Positions 42,803-51,216 of a DNA stretch of 64,000 bases are shown here, piece after piece. The notes beneath the pieces were generated by a model, which was not told where the DNA came from, made no database searches, and saw only the letters and a list, made by a program, of their open reading frames with translations. The position numbers and the translations under genes are program-made. The stretch is from positions 1-64,000 of the forward strand of contig JACNJL010000030.1 in assembly GCA_014382585.1 (NCBI GenBank), read 5' to 3'. The stretch comes from Limisphaerales bacterium. GTDB taxonomy: Bacteria; Verrucomicrobiota; Verrucomicrobiia; Limisphaerales; UBA1100. Within the stretch, counting starts at the first letter, position 1. Every line of letters begins with the position of its first letter.

Positions 42803-44929
42803 TTACTCGTTCTCAATCTGCCCGGCGGGATATTCCGTCAGGATTTCAGCGTCAAATTGGAAGTTGTCAGCGGTGATATGACCCCAGCCGCCCGTTGCCT
42901 TATCGACGATCTTTATGAACATCTTTTTGCCGACGTAGGGCTTCAGGTCCCAACTGGCCTTTTGCATGAGCTGGTTGTTTACTCCCCGAGCCTGTTTAAG
43001 TTCCTTGCCGTCTGTAGTGCACAGAGCCACGTAGACATCAGCGCCGTTACCTCCACCGACGCGAAATGTCATCTGGCCGCCTTTCGGAATAAACAACGGT
43101 GAGACGACCACTCCGGTTTGTGAGTCCGATCCTCTCGCTGCGTCAGCACTTCCTTCGAGTGTGGTCAGGTAGTGCTTTCCCTGCTTGTTGTATTCCTGCC
43201 CGTTGCCAAAGAATCTGTCTCTACGGCCGATAAGGTGTCCAAACTCTCCTTCGACGATTTTCCATGGCTCCAGTTTGCCTGATTCGAAATCAAAGGATGC
43301 GCTCCGCTCGCTCGGTGTTGCCGTGATTCTCGGGGCAACATGACGCGTCGCATACGCTTTCGCCTGTTCTGCGACGGAAGAGCGAACGCCCTGAAGCAGC
43401 GCTCTCATCTTCGTCACCACTTCAGGATGTTCGTGGTACAGATTTTGTGTCTGGTTCACATCCGCTTCCAGATCGTAGAGCTGAGCGGGCGGCGCGTCCG
43501 GCCTGACCTTTCCATCCAAGATGTCGCTGTTCGGGTGCCCGCTGAACGAGGCTGCCGCGGCCCCTGCAAAGGTATGCCCGCCGGGCTTCGTCCCGTTGAA
43601 TCCGCCTGATCCCTGCGCATCGATAAACATCCATTTGCCTTTGCGCACCGAAAGGTGGGTGGGGCGAACGGGAGCAAGAATAAGATGCTCACGCAACGGC
43701 GATGCTGGATCGTCAACCAGTGCGGGAAGAACATTGATACTGTCGGCCTGCTCTTCTTCATCAAGGCTCTGGCCCGTGAGCGCCGCAAAGGACGCCAACA
43801 TGTCCACGTGGCAGATCAACTGCTTCGACGTGCTGCCCGGTTTGATCCGGCCTGGCCACTTCGCGATAAACGGCACGCGGTGACCGCCTTCCCATGCGCC
43901 GAATTTGAAGCCAAGAAGATCACCGTTGTTTCGATGCCCGTGATTGAAAGCATCCTGACCGTTCTCGTTGAACATGCCGCCATTGTCACTGGTAAAGATC
44001 ACAAGCGTGTTGTCCGCGACGCCTTTCTCCTCAATCGCTTTCATGACCTGGCCGACCATCCAGTCCAGTTCATGGATGTAGTCACCATAGAACCCACACT
44101 CACTCGTTCCCTGAAAACGCGGAGCCGGAGTGCACGGGTGATGGATATTTGTTGTCGCCAGATACAGGAAAAATGGGTTGTCGCTGCGTTCCCTAATCCA
44201 CGCGGAAGCCCTTTTCGCGAACGTGGTCCCCACGGAATAATCGTTGTAGAGTTTATGAGCTTTTACTCCTCCACTGAAAAAGTTGTGGGTTTTCGCGCCG
44301 GCCCCGCGCAACAAAGGAGTCAGGGGAGTCGATTTGGGATTTGGTTTCGTACCTAGATATACAAGCGGGTCATCGGGTGTGAGTCCGAATACACGATCGT
44401 TTTCAACATAGGCATACAGGCCGTAACTATTCACCACCGGAAGACCAAAATAGTAGTCGAAACCGACGTCCTGCGGCCCCGGACGCAGATTGCCGTTCCA
44501 GTCGATATTTCCTTTTCCGAAACCGAGATGCCATTTCCCGAAGCAAGATGTGTCATACCCCTTGTTCTTGAGGACTTTGGCGATGGTCACCTTGTCGGTA
44601 TCGATAAGCAGCTTGCTTGACAGGACACATGGCCCCCACGTCCCTCTCCCTTCGTTCGCCCGAAGTGGATACTCACCCGTCAGAAGCGCGTAACGAGACG
44701 GCGTACAAACGGCAGACGCTGAGTGCGCGTCCGTGAATCGACGTCCTTCCCTCGCCAGCTGGTCGATGTTCGGCGTCTTAACCTTCGTCGCGCCATAACA
44801 ACCGACGTCGCCGTAGCCGAGGTCATCGGCAAAGATCAGAACGATATTCGGCGGTTGCTCTGCTGCGAACGTCGTATAAGTCGATAGGAGCAGCAGGCTC
44901 AAAACTTGAACAGGTAATATCAGTTTCAT
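42803..44929 (-). CDS. secreted S1 sulfatase with C-terminal GH32-type beta-sandwich
   Basis: 708 residues from ATG 44929; the longer frame to 45199 runs back over the next gene and is rejected. Motif C75-TPSR. The sequence parallels the first 60% of the tandem sulfatase at 33232-36807: same DAHSASAV, GKWHLGFG, DVGFDYYFGLPVVNS and the same beta-sandwich end (SFDFESGKLEPWKIVEG, GGWGHITADNFQFD). It ends four to ten residues after the point where the tandem protein continues into its second sulfatase. Likely acts on the same type of linkage as that protein's first half. Confidence 0.93.
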   Translation of the reverse strand: MKLILPVQVLSLLLLSTYTTFAAEQPPNIVLIFADDLGYGDVGCYGATKVKTPNIDQLAREGRRFTDAHSASAVCTPSRYALLTGEYPLRANEGRGTWGPCVLSSKLLIDTDKVTIAKVLKNKGYDTSCFGKWHLGFGKGNIDWNGNLRPGPQDVGFDYYFGLPVVNSYGLYAYVENDRVFGLTPDDPLVYLGTKPNPKSTPLTPLLRGAGAKTHNFFSGGVKAHKLYNDYSVGTTFAKRASAWIRERSDNPFFLYLATTNIHHPCTPAPRFQGTSECGFYGDYIHELDWMVGQVMKAIEEKGVADNTLVIFTSDNGGMFNENGQDAFNHGHRNNGDLLGFKFGAWEGGHRVPFIAKWPGRIKPGSTSKQLICHVDMLASFAALTGQSLDEEEQADSINVLPALVDDPASPLREHLILAPVRPTHLSVRKGKWMFIDAQGSGGFNGTKPGGHTFAGAAAASFSGHPNSDILDGKVRPDAPPAQLYDLEADVNQTQNLYHEHPEVVTKMRALLQGVRSSVAEQAKAYATRHVAPRITATPSERSASFDFESGKLEPWKIVEGEFGHLIGRRDRFFGNGQEYNKQGKHYLTTLEGSADAARGSDSQTGVVVSPLFIPKGGQMTFRVGGGNGADVYVALCTTDGKELKQARGVNNQLMQKASWDLKPYVGKKMFIKIVDKATGGWGHITADNFQFDAEILTEYPAGQIENE

Positions 44930-44972
44930 GTGAGTACTTTGAATCAGTGCGGGATTCCTGATGAAAGCGCGT

Positions 44973-46412
44973 TTATCGAGACGGGTCAAAATTAAAGGTC
45001 GGCTTAACTGCAGGAGGCAGCGAGTCCGCGTTCCTTGATCGGTACTTCGAGAAGCAGTCGGAGTTGGGTTTCTCGGGCAGTGTCGCGTGCCAGGCTTGAA
45101 GTTTCTTGAATAGATCGCTGGCGATCTCCGGATGCGACGCTCGCACATTGTTTTTTTCGAGGGGATCTTCGCGAATGTCGTACAGCTCGGGTTCGTCAAA
45201 ACTCATGCTGGTCAGCAGTCGCCATTTTCCGTCGAGTATTGAGTAGACGGAACCTTTGCGACCAGGAACTCCCTTCCAGAACAATGGCTTGTCGCGCGTT
45301 GCAAGTTTGGTCCCCTGCAGTGTCGCCACCTGGCTCATGCCATCGGGCTGGTATCCCTCAGGTAGTTGCGTGCCAGCGATTTCGCAGAAAGTCGGCAGCA
45401 GGTCGACCGCGGAGATCCACGAAACGTCATCGACCGCTCCCGCCTTGATCTTTCCGGGCCAACGGGCAATGAAGGGGACGCCGATCCCGCCCTGCAGGAT
45501 CGACTTTTTGCGCCCGTTTCGGCCACCGGTCGTCCCGACAGCAGCGCCAAGCCCGAACCCTTCGCCGGTCGCGGAATCGTACTTTGTGGTCAGCTTGCCG
45601 CCTCGGCCGCTCCCGGCGGGACCGTTGTCTGAGCTGAAAATCACCAGCGTGTTGTCGGACAGCTTCAACCGGTCCAGCGCCGCGAGCAGTTCGCCGATCC
45701 GGTCGTCGGCGTGGGAGAGAACCGCCGCGTAAACATTGTGTGCGTCGTCAAGCTTGGGAAATCGTTTGCGATATTCCGGCAATGTGTGAAACGGTGTGTG
45801 CGGCTCGTGCATCCACAGATTGATGAAAAACGGCTTGTTCGCGGCGGCGTTCTTCTCGATGAACGCGATCGCGCGGGCAGCGTCCTCGTGTACCGGCATT
45901 TGTTCGCCGGAACAGTTGAAGGCTCCGTACGCGTCGTAACCGTAATCCTTCGGCAGCGGGGAATCCGGGATCATGTTGTTCGCAAGATGCCATTTGCCGA
46001 AATGCGCCGTCGCGTAGCCGGCCGACTGCAACATCTTCGGTAGCGTCGGCGTCTTCGGATCGAGCCAGTCCGGCATGCCGCGCTTCGCATTGCTTCGCGG
46101 TGTCGCAAAGTGACCATCGATGCTGTAGCGCGCGGGAAAGTGACCGGTCATCACTGCCGTACGACTCGGAGAACACACGCCGCTGGCGACCGTGAACCGC
46201 GTGAAGTCCGTTCCTTCTTTTGCGAGTCGGTCGATGTTCGGCGTCTTCAGATACGGATGACCGTGGCAGCCCAGATCGCCCCAGCCCCAGTCGTCCGTAA
46301 AGATGAACAGAATGTTGGGACTGGCCGCATCGTCGGATTGGTCCACCGCCAAAGACGTAAAAGTCGACAGTAAGAGGATGCTCAATAGTTGAATGAGTGA
46401 AGTCAGTTTCAT
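44973..46412 (-). CDS. secreted S1 sulfatase
   Basis: 479 residues with signal peptide MKLTSLIQLLSILLLSTFTS. Motif C80-SPSR; FTDDWGWGDLGCHGHPYLKTP, GKWHLANNMIPDSPLPKDYGYD and FSSDNGPAGSGRGGKL separate it from the other branches in the window. The catalytic domain is complete and there is no additional C-terminal module. The leader resembles those of the genes at 31262 and 42803, suggesting the signal-peptide regions share ancestry even though the catalytic domains do not. Stop lies 43 bases before the next sulfatase ATG. Confidence 0.93.
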   Translation of the reverse strand: MKLTSLIQLLSILLLSTFTSLAVDQSDDAASPNILFIFTDDWGWGDLGCHGHPYLKTPNIDRLAKEGTDFTRFTVASGVCSPSRTAVMTGHFPARYSIDGHFATPRSNAKRGMPDWLDPKTPTLPKMLQSAGYATAHFGKWHLANNMIPDSPLPKDYGYDAYGAFNCSGEQMPVHEDAARAIAFIEKNAAANKPFFINLWMHEPHTPFHTLPEYRKRFPKLDDAHNVYAAVLSHADDRIGELLAALDRLKLSDNTLVIFSSDNGPAGSGRGGKLTTKYDSATGEGFGLGAAVGTTGGRNGRKKSILQGGIGVPFIARWPGKIKAGAVDDVSWISAVDLLPTFCEIAGTQLPEGYQPDGMSQVATLQGTKLATRDKPLFWKGVPGRKGSVYSILDGKWRLLTSMSFDEPELYDIREDPLEKNNVRASHPEIASDLFKKLQAWHATLPEKPNSDCFSKYRSRNADSLPPAVKPTFNFDPSR

Positions 46413-46464
46413 GGATCTATTTTGTGAGTGAGTTGTCCGTTGAGCCTTGGAAGCGTCTCTGCGC

Positions 46465-48639
46465 TTATCTTTTGGGCGTGAGCAATGGGTTGGCCCACAT
46501 CACCCAGTCGCCACCCCAACCATTTCCGCCCTCCGTGACGATTAGTTTCAGTTTCTGAACGCCGGAAACATCGATCGTAATCTCTTTCGGGGCACTCTTT
46601 CCACCTGTTTTCCCGGAGTCGAACAGCCGTTTGCCGTCGGCATGAACCTCGAAGGTGACCGAAGCTTGATAGCACGGAACTAACGTGGACTTAAAAGATG
46701 AGAAAGCGCCTTTGAGGAAGTAGGTCACTTCGCTGTGCGAATGGACCTGCAAGCCTTGATCGTAGCCTGAATCGGTCTGCCCCTTTTTCTTTCCAACAGA
46801 TTTGTTGTTGGGATCGAAGCGTCCGACGACCCGATCCGCCGCAGCGAATGTCAGCAGCGTTGCCCCGTCTTTTTTGGCGGCGTCTCCCAATTGGAAGGGG
46901 CGTTGGGCCATGTATTCGGCGATCGGGATTGGGGTCCAGGAGATTTTTTGAAAAACCGGAACGCCACTTTGGGTGCCGAGCTGGAGACTCGGTCGCTGCA
47001 CGGATTGCCAATCGAGCAGCCGGACTCCCGTTTTCGGATCCTTCAAATCAAAGGGATAGATTTCGATGTTCTTTCCTTGGAGCGGAAACGATCCAGTGAA
47101 CGAGCCCACGTCGACCTGTAGTTTCGTGCTCATTCGGTCCGTTGTTTCAATGATCAGTCTGCCAACCTTCGGGATCGGGACGCGGGAGCGGTTCAAGCGC
47201 CAGGATTGGATGGATCTCGTCGAGCGGATCCATTCTCTTTCCCAGCCGTCGCCAAAATCTTCAATGACCTCAGTCGTCACGCCATTCGCCTTCACGCCTG
47301 CCTGCTGCAACTGTTCCGGGGAGAACATCGGCATCCGCGTCGTCACCGTGAACGTGTCCGACGCGTGGGTCAGCGCATGAACCGGTTTGTCCAGCTGGTA
47401 GGTCACATTGGCGAACACCCAAAGCGGATCCTTCAGATCAAACAGGTCGATGCGAGCCGCATAGTCATTGCCCGACTTCACCGTTTTCACAAACTGCCAG
47501 AACCGATGCTTCATCAACGGGTATTGGTTGTAATTCCCGTCGCGGGTGTAAAACACGTCCACCCGCGCGATCGGCAGGGACGCATCCGGCGTCACCCGCA
47601 CGTGGGGGCGCCCATCGGCAGTCTTGAGCGCTACGCTGATTTCCGGTTGGGCGGGATAGGTGAAACTTCCCTTCAAACGGGCATCGAACCACAGCTGTTT
47701 CGCCGCGAGAGAACGGGTGTCGTGTTTGTGGTTCAGGTGCGGCGAACGCGCGATGCGGAAGTCCTTGCCCGGCATGTTGTCGATGATCCACTCCACCGAC
47801 TCGGCCATACCGTGGAAATCATTGGCGGGACTCATGAAGAGCATCGGGACCTGGATCTTCCTGGCGTAGGCACCGGGACTGGCCGTCCGCGCTTTCAGCG
47901 TGTCCTCGAATTCAAGCGGTGGCGCGCAGGACGGAGCCGCGGCTTTGACGCGGGCATCCATGGCCGCCGTCTGGAGCGTGATCACGCCTCCCATGGAGTG
48001 GCCATCGACGCCCATTTTGTTGCCATCCACTTCGGGCTGCTGCTCCAAAAAAGTCAGCGCCCGGCGGGCGGCCAGCGTTCGCAGGAAGTAGCCGCTGTTA
48101 CGCGCCGAAGGCACGGCGTCAAAGCGTTTGGCGTTGTCCGGCTCGATGCCGCGAGATTCCCGGACCTGCCGTCCTTCCACCGCGCCCCAATCGGTCTGGG
48201 CGCGTTGCGGCAGATCGTGACGCGCAAGATAGCGCTTATCCCCTCGCCAACTCAACGAAAGGGTGGCGTATCCGCGTTTGGCATTTTCAATACACGGCTC
48301 CTTCATGCCGCTCCCACCACCGCCATGAATCTGCACAATCGCGGGAAGATCTTTTTCCCCCTTGGGAAATCCGTAGATCGCGCCCATCCAAGCCTTCTGC
48401 CCCTTGAAGGTGCCGATGCAATAGCGAATGGCCCGCAGCGTGACCCCTTCCTCTTCCCACTCTTTGCAGATCTCAGCCTCGATCGGCTCAACCGTCGGGT
48501 CGTAGCCTGCCCAAGCCTCCTCCAGCGTCTGCGGCGACTTCCCATCCTTCAGCGGGGGAAGCGAATCCGGACCGGCGGCCCAAAGACTGGTCCTCGAAAC
48601 CAAGATGAGCGCCGTAAAGATGAGGGAGATTGACTTCAT
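46465..48639 (-). CDS. secreted alpha/beta-hydrolase esterase with C-terminal NPCBM domain
   Basis: 724 residues from ATG 48639. IVQIHGGGGSGMKEP carries the oxyanion segment, GVDGHSMGGV holds nucleophile S215, and FMSPANDFHG with SPHLNHKHD supply Asp and His, fitting acetyl-xylan-esterase or dienelactone-hydrolase-like enzymes acting on O-acyl groups of polysaccharides. Residues about 600-724 match the NPCBM carbohydrate-binding module (GLQVHSHSEVTYFL, FEVHADGKRLFDSG, LIVTEGGNGWGGDWVMWANP). It precedes an SGNH esterase on the other side, so two deacylases travel together. Local GC looks higher than in neighbouring genes. Confidence 0.88.
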   Translation of the reverse strand: MKSISLIFTALILVSRTSLWAAGPDSLPPLKDGKSPQTLEEAWAGYDPTVEPIEAEICKEWEEEGVTLRAIRYCIGTFKGQKAWMGAIYGFPKGEKDLPAIVQIHGGGGSGMKEPCIENAKRGYATLSLSWRGDKRYLARHDLPQRAQTDWGAVEGRQVRESRGIEPDNAKRFDAVPSARNSGYFLRTLAARRALTFLEQQPEVDGNKMGVDGHSMGGVITLQTAAMDARVKAAAPSCAPPLEFEDTLKARTASPGAYARKIQVPMLFMSPANDFHGMAESVEWIIDNMPGKDFRIARSPHLNHKHDTRSLAAKQLWFDARLKGSFTYPAQPEISVALKTADGRPHVRVTPDASLPIARVDVFYTRDGNYNQYPLMKHRFWQFVKTVKSGNDYAARIDLFDLKDPLWVFANVTYQLDKPVHALTHASDTFTVTTRMPMFSPEQLQQAGVKANGVTTEVIEDFGDGWEREWIRSTRSIQSWRLNRSRVPIPKVGRLIIETTDRMSTKLQVDVGSFTGSFPLQGKNIEIYPFDLKDPKTGVRLLDWQSVQRPSLQLGTQSGVPVFQKISWTPIPIAEYMAQRPFQLGDAAKKDGATLLTFAAADRVVGRFDPNNKSVGKKKGQTDSGYDQGLQVHSHSEVTYFLKGAFSSFKSTLVPCYQASVTFEVHADGKRLFDSGKTGGKSAPKEITIDVSGVQKLKLIVTEGGNGWGGDWVMWANPLLTPKR

Positions 48640-48664
48640 CAGAATCAATTCTGCGGGTCGCAAC

Positions 48665-49420
48665 TTAGCGCGCCTTAATCAGCTGGATAGCCTTGTCTGC
48701 AAACCGCTTGCCGAGAAGCTGATACCCGTCTTTCGTATAGTGAACCGCGCCTTTGGAATTTTTACCGTTCTTCCGGCCCAGCTTATCGTTCAAATCATCG
48801 CAATTCACCCAGGCACCGATTGGGCTGGCCTCCGCATAGGCGACCTGAATCTCACGCATCGCTTGCCAGTTGTCGTGATGTTTTCCATTCACACCAGCAT
48901 CACTCAAACGGCCCAGCACGAAATGAATATCATCCCGCTTCAAGTCCTGTTTCAACTGAGCAAACAGACCATCAAGACTGGCTTTGTACACCGCTGCCTG
49001 CCCAGTGACCGCATCCCGCTCTCCTTGCATCCAGATAAAAGTAACCGTTCGAATCTCACGCCCCGCAATCGCGGCCTTCACGCTCCCCATCAACCGATCA
49101 TACAAAGCGCCCCGGTTCCGTGCCGCGCCTCCCTCAACCGACTTCCACTGCTTGTACCAACTGCTGATCGGTCGACTGCCCTTCGCATCTTTAACAACAA
49201 TCACAGAATCCGCGCCGAAGGCCTTGATCACAGCCGGAGTGAATGAAACAGCCGGATCCAGTCGTTCCATATTCGATTGGCCGGATAGAATGAATAGATG
49301 GGCCTTTCCTTTGCCGTGCCCCACTTGACCCGCTTCCGGATATTGATACGTGTTTTCCGCTGAAACAGCTCCTGCCAAAGCCAATAGCCCAACGACTAAA
49401 CCGGTCATTATACTTTTCAT
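48665..49420 (-). CDS. secreted SGNH esterase, sialate O-acetylesterase-like (DUF303/SASA)
   Basis: 251 residues with a signal peptide to about residue 21. HLFILSGQSNM has nucleophile S46; TVTFIWMQGERDA is the second conserved block of the DUF303/SASA fold. The usual C-terminal DxxH is replaced by AVHYTKDGYQLLG, where the His precedes the Asp, a form seen in the SASA branch. Predicted to remove acetyl groups from sugars in the periplasm. Its ATG lies ten bases before the stop of the sulfatase at 49431. Confidence 0.88.
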   Translation of the reverse strand: MKSIMTGLVVGLLALAGAVSAENTYQYPEAGQVGHGKGKAHLFILSGQSNMERLDPAVSFTPAVIKAFGADSVIVVKDAKGSRPISSWYKQWKSVEGGAARNRGALYDRLMGSVKAAIAGREIRTVTFIWMQGERDAVTGQAAVYKASLDGLFAQLKQDLKRDDIHFVLGRLSDAGVNGKHHDNWQAMREIQVAYAEASPIGAWVNCDDLNDKLGRKNGKNSKGAVHYTKDGYQLLGKRFADKAIQLIKAR

Positions 49421-49430
49421 TTGGGTTTCT

Positions 49431-50951
49431 TTATTTGTTTTTTTTATTCTTTATGGCGGAATTAGCGGCCGACTTTTCATTCGGTGAACCATAGTGCTGA
49501 CTGCCTTTTAGCCACTCGTACTCCGCGTATTGGTATGGCTTGTCAGGTTTCCCCCACAAGTCCGGAGCATTCCCTGAGTTCCAGTCGGCCCAACGGGCAA
49601 GCATGCGCTGAACCTGTTCGGGGTGTGCTGCCGCAACATCCGTCGTTTCGCAGAGGTCATCTTTCAAATTGTAAAGCACCGCCTTACCTTTTGCGATCAT
49701 GAGTTTAAAATCTCCTTCACGCATCACGCCTTGACGAGTCTGAGCGCGACCCGTATGCCAGAAGAGCACATCATGCGGCGCTTCTTTGGATTGTTGGGTC
49801 ATGTAAGGGCGAATATCCTTGCCGTGCAGTCCGGCTTTCACCGGATCGCCCCCGGCCATAGCAATCGCAGTCGCACCAATATCCAATGACGTGACAGGCT
49901 CGTCCAGCACAACGCCTTGCGGTGTTTTTCCGGGCCACTTGACAATCATCGGCACACGCAAACCGCCCTCAAATGCCTTTCCTTTTGCCCCTTTCAAGGG
50001 GCGGTTGTCGCTGGTTCTGGCCATCCCGCCGTTGTCGCTCAGAAACCAAACCACCGTATTATCCGCGAGCCCGAGTTCTTCGACCTTTGCCAAGAGCTGC
50101 CCGACGCCTAGGTCCAACTCATAAACCATTGCCCCATAGATGGAGCGAGCCTTGGGCTTTACACCGGGAACCTGACTCATCTTCTCCTCGGGGAACTTCG
50201 CGATCGTTTCCTCCGGCGCCTCCAAATCGAGGTGTGGGGCATTGTAGGACATAAACAGGAAAAACGGCTTGGCCTCCGCTGAGCCTGCCGACGCATTCTT
50301 CTCCAGAAAACGGACTCCAGCATCGGTCAGCTCGTGAGTCAAATACCGGTCCCATTGCACCGGTTTCATATTGTGAATCAACGGCAGGGTATGATGGATG
50401 TCACGCCACCTTGCCGGCCGCTTGAGAGGATTGAACCGTCCCCTATAGGATGGATGGTCCAGCGGGTAATACATCAGCCCGCCGCTGAGGAAGCCAAACC
50501 AATCGTCAAAACCCATTGCATTGGGGTGCTGATCATTGGTCGTCCCCAGATGCCACTTGCCCACCCCGCCGGTCACATAGCCCTCCTTCTGCAAAAGGCT
50601 GGCAATCGTTTCCATCTTCGGCAGCCCCTGTTTCGGGTCGAACGGCAATGACGCATTCTTGTAATAACCGAAACTCGCCTGATGCCTTCCGGTTAAAAAC
50701 CCGGCACGGGAAGGCCCGCACATCGGCCACGTTACATAGCCGGAGGTGAAGCGCACACCCTCTTTGGCCAGCGAATCGATATGCGGCGTCGGGATGTCCT
50801 TGCAGCCATAGCAGCCGACATCGTTGTACCCCAAATCATCCGCCATAATGACGATGATATTCGGGCGCGTCTGCTCCGCACTGAAAACTGGATGGGTCAG
50901 CACGGAGCCAGAGAGTAGTACTCCCAGAATAACAGACTTTTTGATTTTCAT
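49431..50951 (-). CDS. secreted S1 sulfatase with strong ribosome-binding site
   Basis: 506 residues from ATG 50951. An in-frame GTG at 50960 overlaps the Shine-Dalgarno itself and is rejected. Signal peptide MKIKKSVILGVLLSGSVLTHPVFS; motif C78-GPSR. MADDLGYNDVGCYGCKDIPTP and GRHQASFGYYKN mark the branch. FLSDNGGMARTSDNRPLKG and EGGLRVPMIVKWPGKTP complete the site. Most neighbouring genes lack a recognisable Shine-Dalgarno, so its clear AGGAGG is unusual here. Confidence 0.94.
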   Translation of the reverse strand: MKIKKSVILGVLLSGSVLTHPVFSAEQTRPNIIVIMADDLGYNDVGCYGCKDIPTPHIDSLAKEGVRFTSGYVTWPMCGPSRAGFLTGRHQASFGYYKNASLPFDPKQGLPKMETIASLLQKEGYVTGGVGKWHLGTTNDQHPNAMGFDDWFGFLSGGLMYYPLDHPSYRGRFNPLKRPARWRDIHHTLPLIHNMKPVQWDRYLTHELTDAGVRFLEKNASAGSAEAKPFFLFMSYNAPHLDLEAPEETIAKFPEEKMSQVPGVKPKARSIYGAMVYELDLGVGQLLAKVEELGLADNTVVWFLSDNGGMARTSDNRPLKGAKGKAFEGGLRVPMIVKWPGKTPQGVVLDEPVTSLDIGATAIAMAGGDPVKAGLHGKDIRPYMTQQSKEAPHDVLFWHTGRAQTRQGVMREGDFKLMIAKGKAVLYNLKDDLCETTDVAAAHPEQVQRMLARWADWNSGNAPDLWGKPDKPYQYAEYEWLKGSQHYGSPNEKSAANSAIKNKKNK

Positions 50952-50959
50952 CTTAGACA

Positions 50960-50965
50960 CCTCCT
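50960..50965 (-). promoter_or_regulatory. Shine-Dalgarno AGGAGG that fixes the start at 50951
   Basis: Minus strand reads AGGAGG, then TGTCTAAG (8 bases), then ATG. The perfect match and spacing select ATG 50951 over GTG 50960. Confidence 0.8.
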
Positions 50966-51216
50966 ATTTTTAAACGGGACTTTCTTATTTCCATAATTAG
51001 TTTTGCCGATATCCGGCCGCCGCGGCTTAGGATCGAAGAAGCGGGCGTTTCTGTTATTTTCGTTTTAATCCCCGATTTCGTTGCGAGCGAATTCGACCAA
51101 TAAGTTCGGCGAGCGTTCCGCTTGATCGCAATGCGGCCCCGCTGCGGGGGGCGAATTGCGAAGGCGCAAAGGACACAAAGAATGGTGAAGAGAAGCCTCA
51201 TATGACGAGTTTGCGC
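50966..51216. other. intergenic region with dispersed-repeat-like DNA, no gene seen
   Basis: About 250 bases between two sulfatases. A minus-strand frame of 82 codons exists (50953-51201) beginning MRLLFTILCVLCAF, but this start is written by GCGAAGGCGCAAAGGACACA-type repeat DNA (51157-51176) and the remainder has no protein-like pattern. A GC-rich short palindrome (GCCCCGCTGCGGGGGGC) is present near 51132. Probably the promoter region of the 49431-50951 sulfatase. Confidence 0.5.

Noticed and set aside
44930-45199. N-terminal extension of the 42803-44929 sulfatase
   Set aside because: Overlaps the end of the next sulfatase and lacks any family sequence; ATG 44929 starts the signal peptide.
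47206-48633. 475-codon plus-strand open frame opposite the NPCBM esterase
   Set aside because: Arg/His-rich antisense translation of a well-supported gene.
50953-51201. 82-codon frame beginning MRLLFTILCVLCAF
   Set aside because: The leader-like start is dispersed-repeat DNA and the rest shows no protein-like features; kept only as intergenic.
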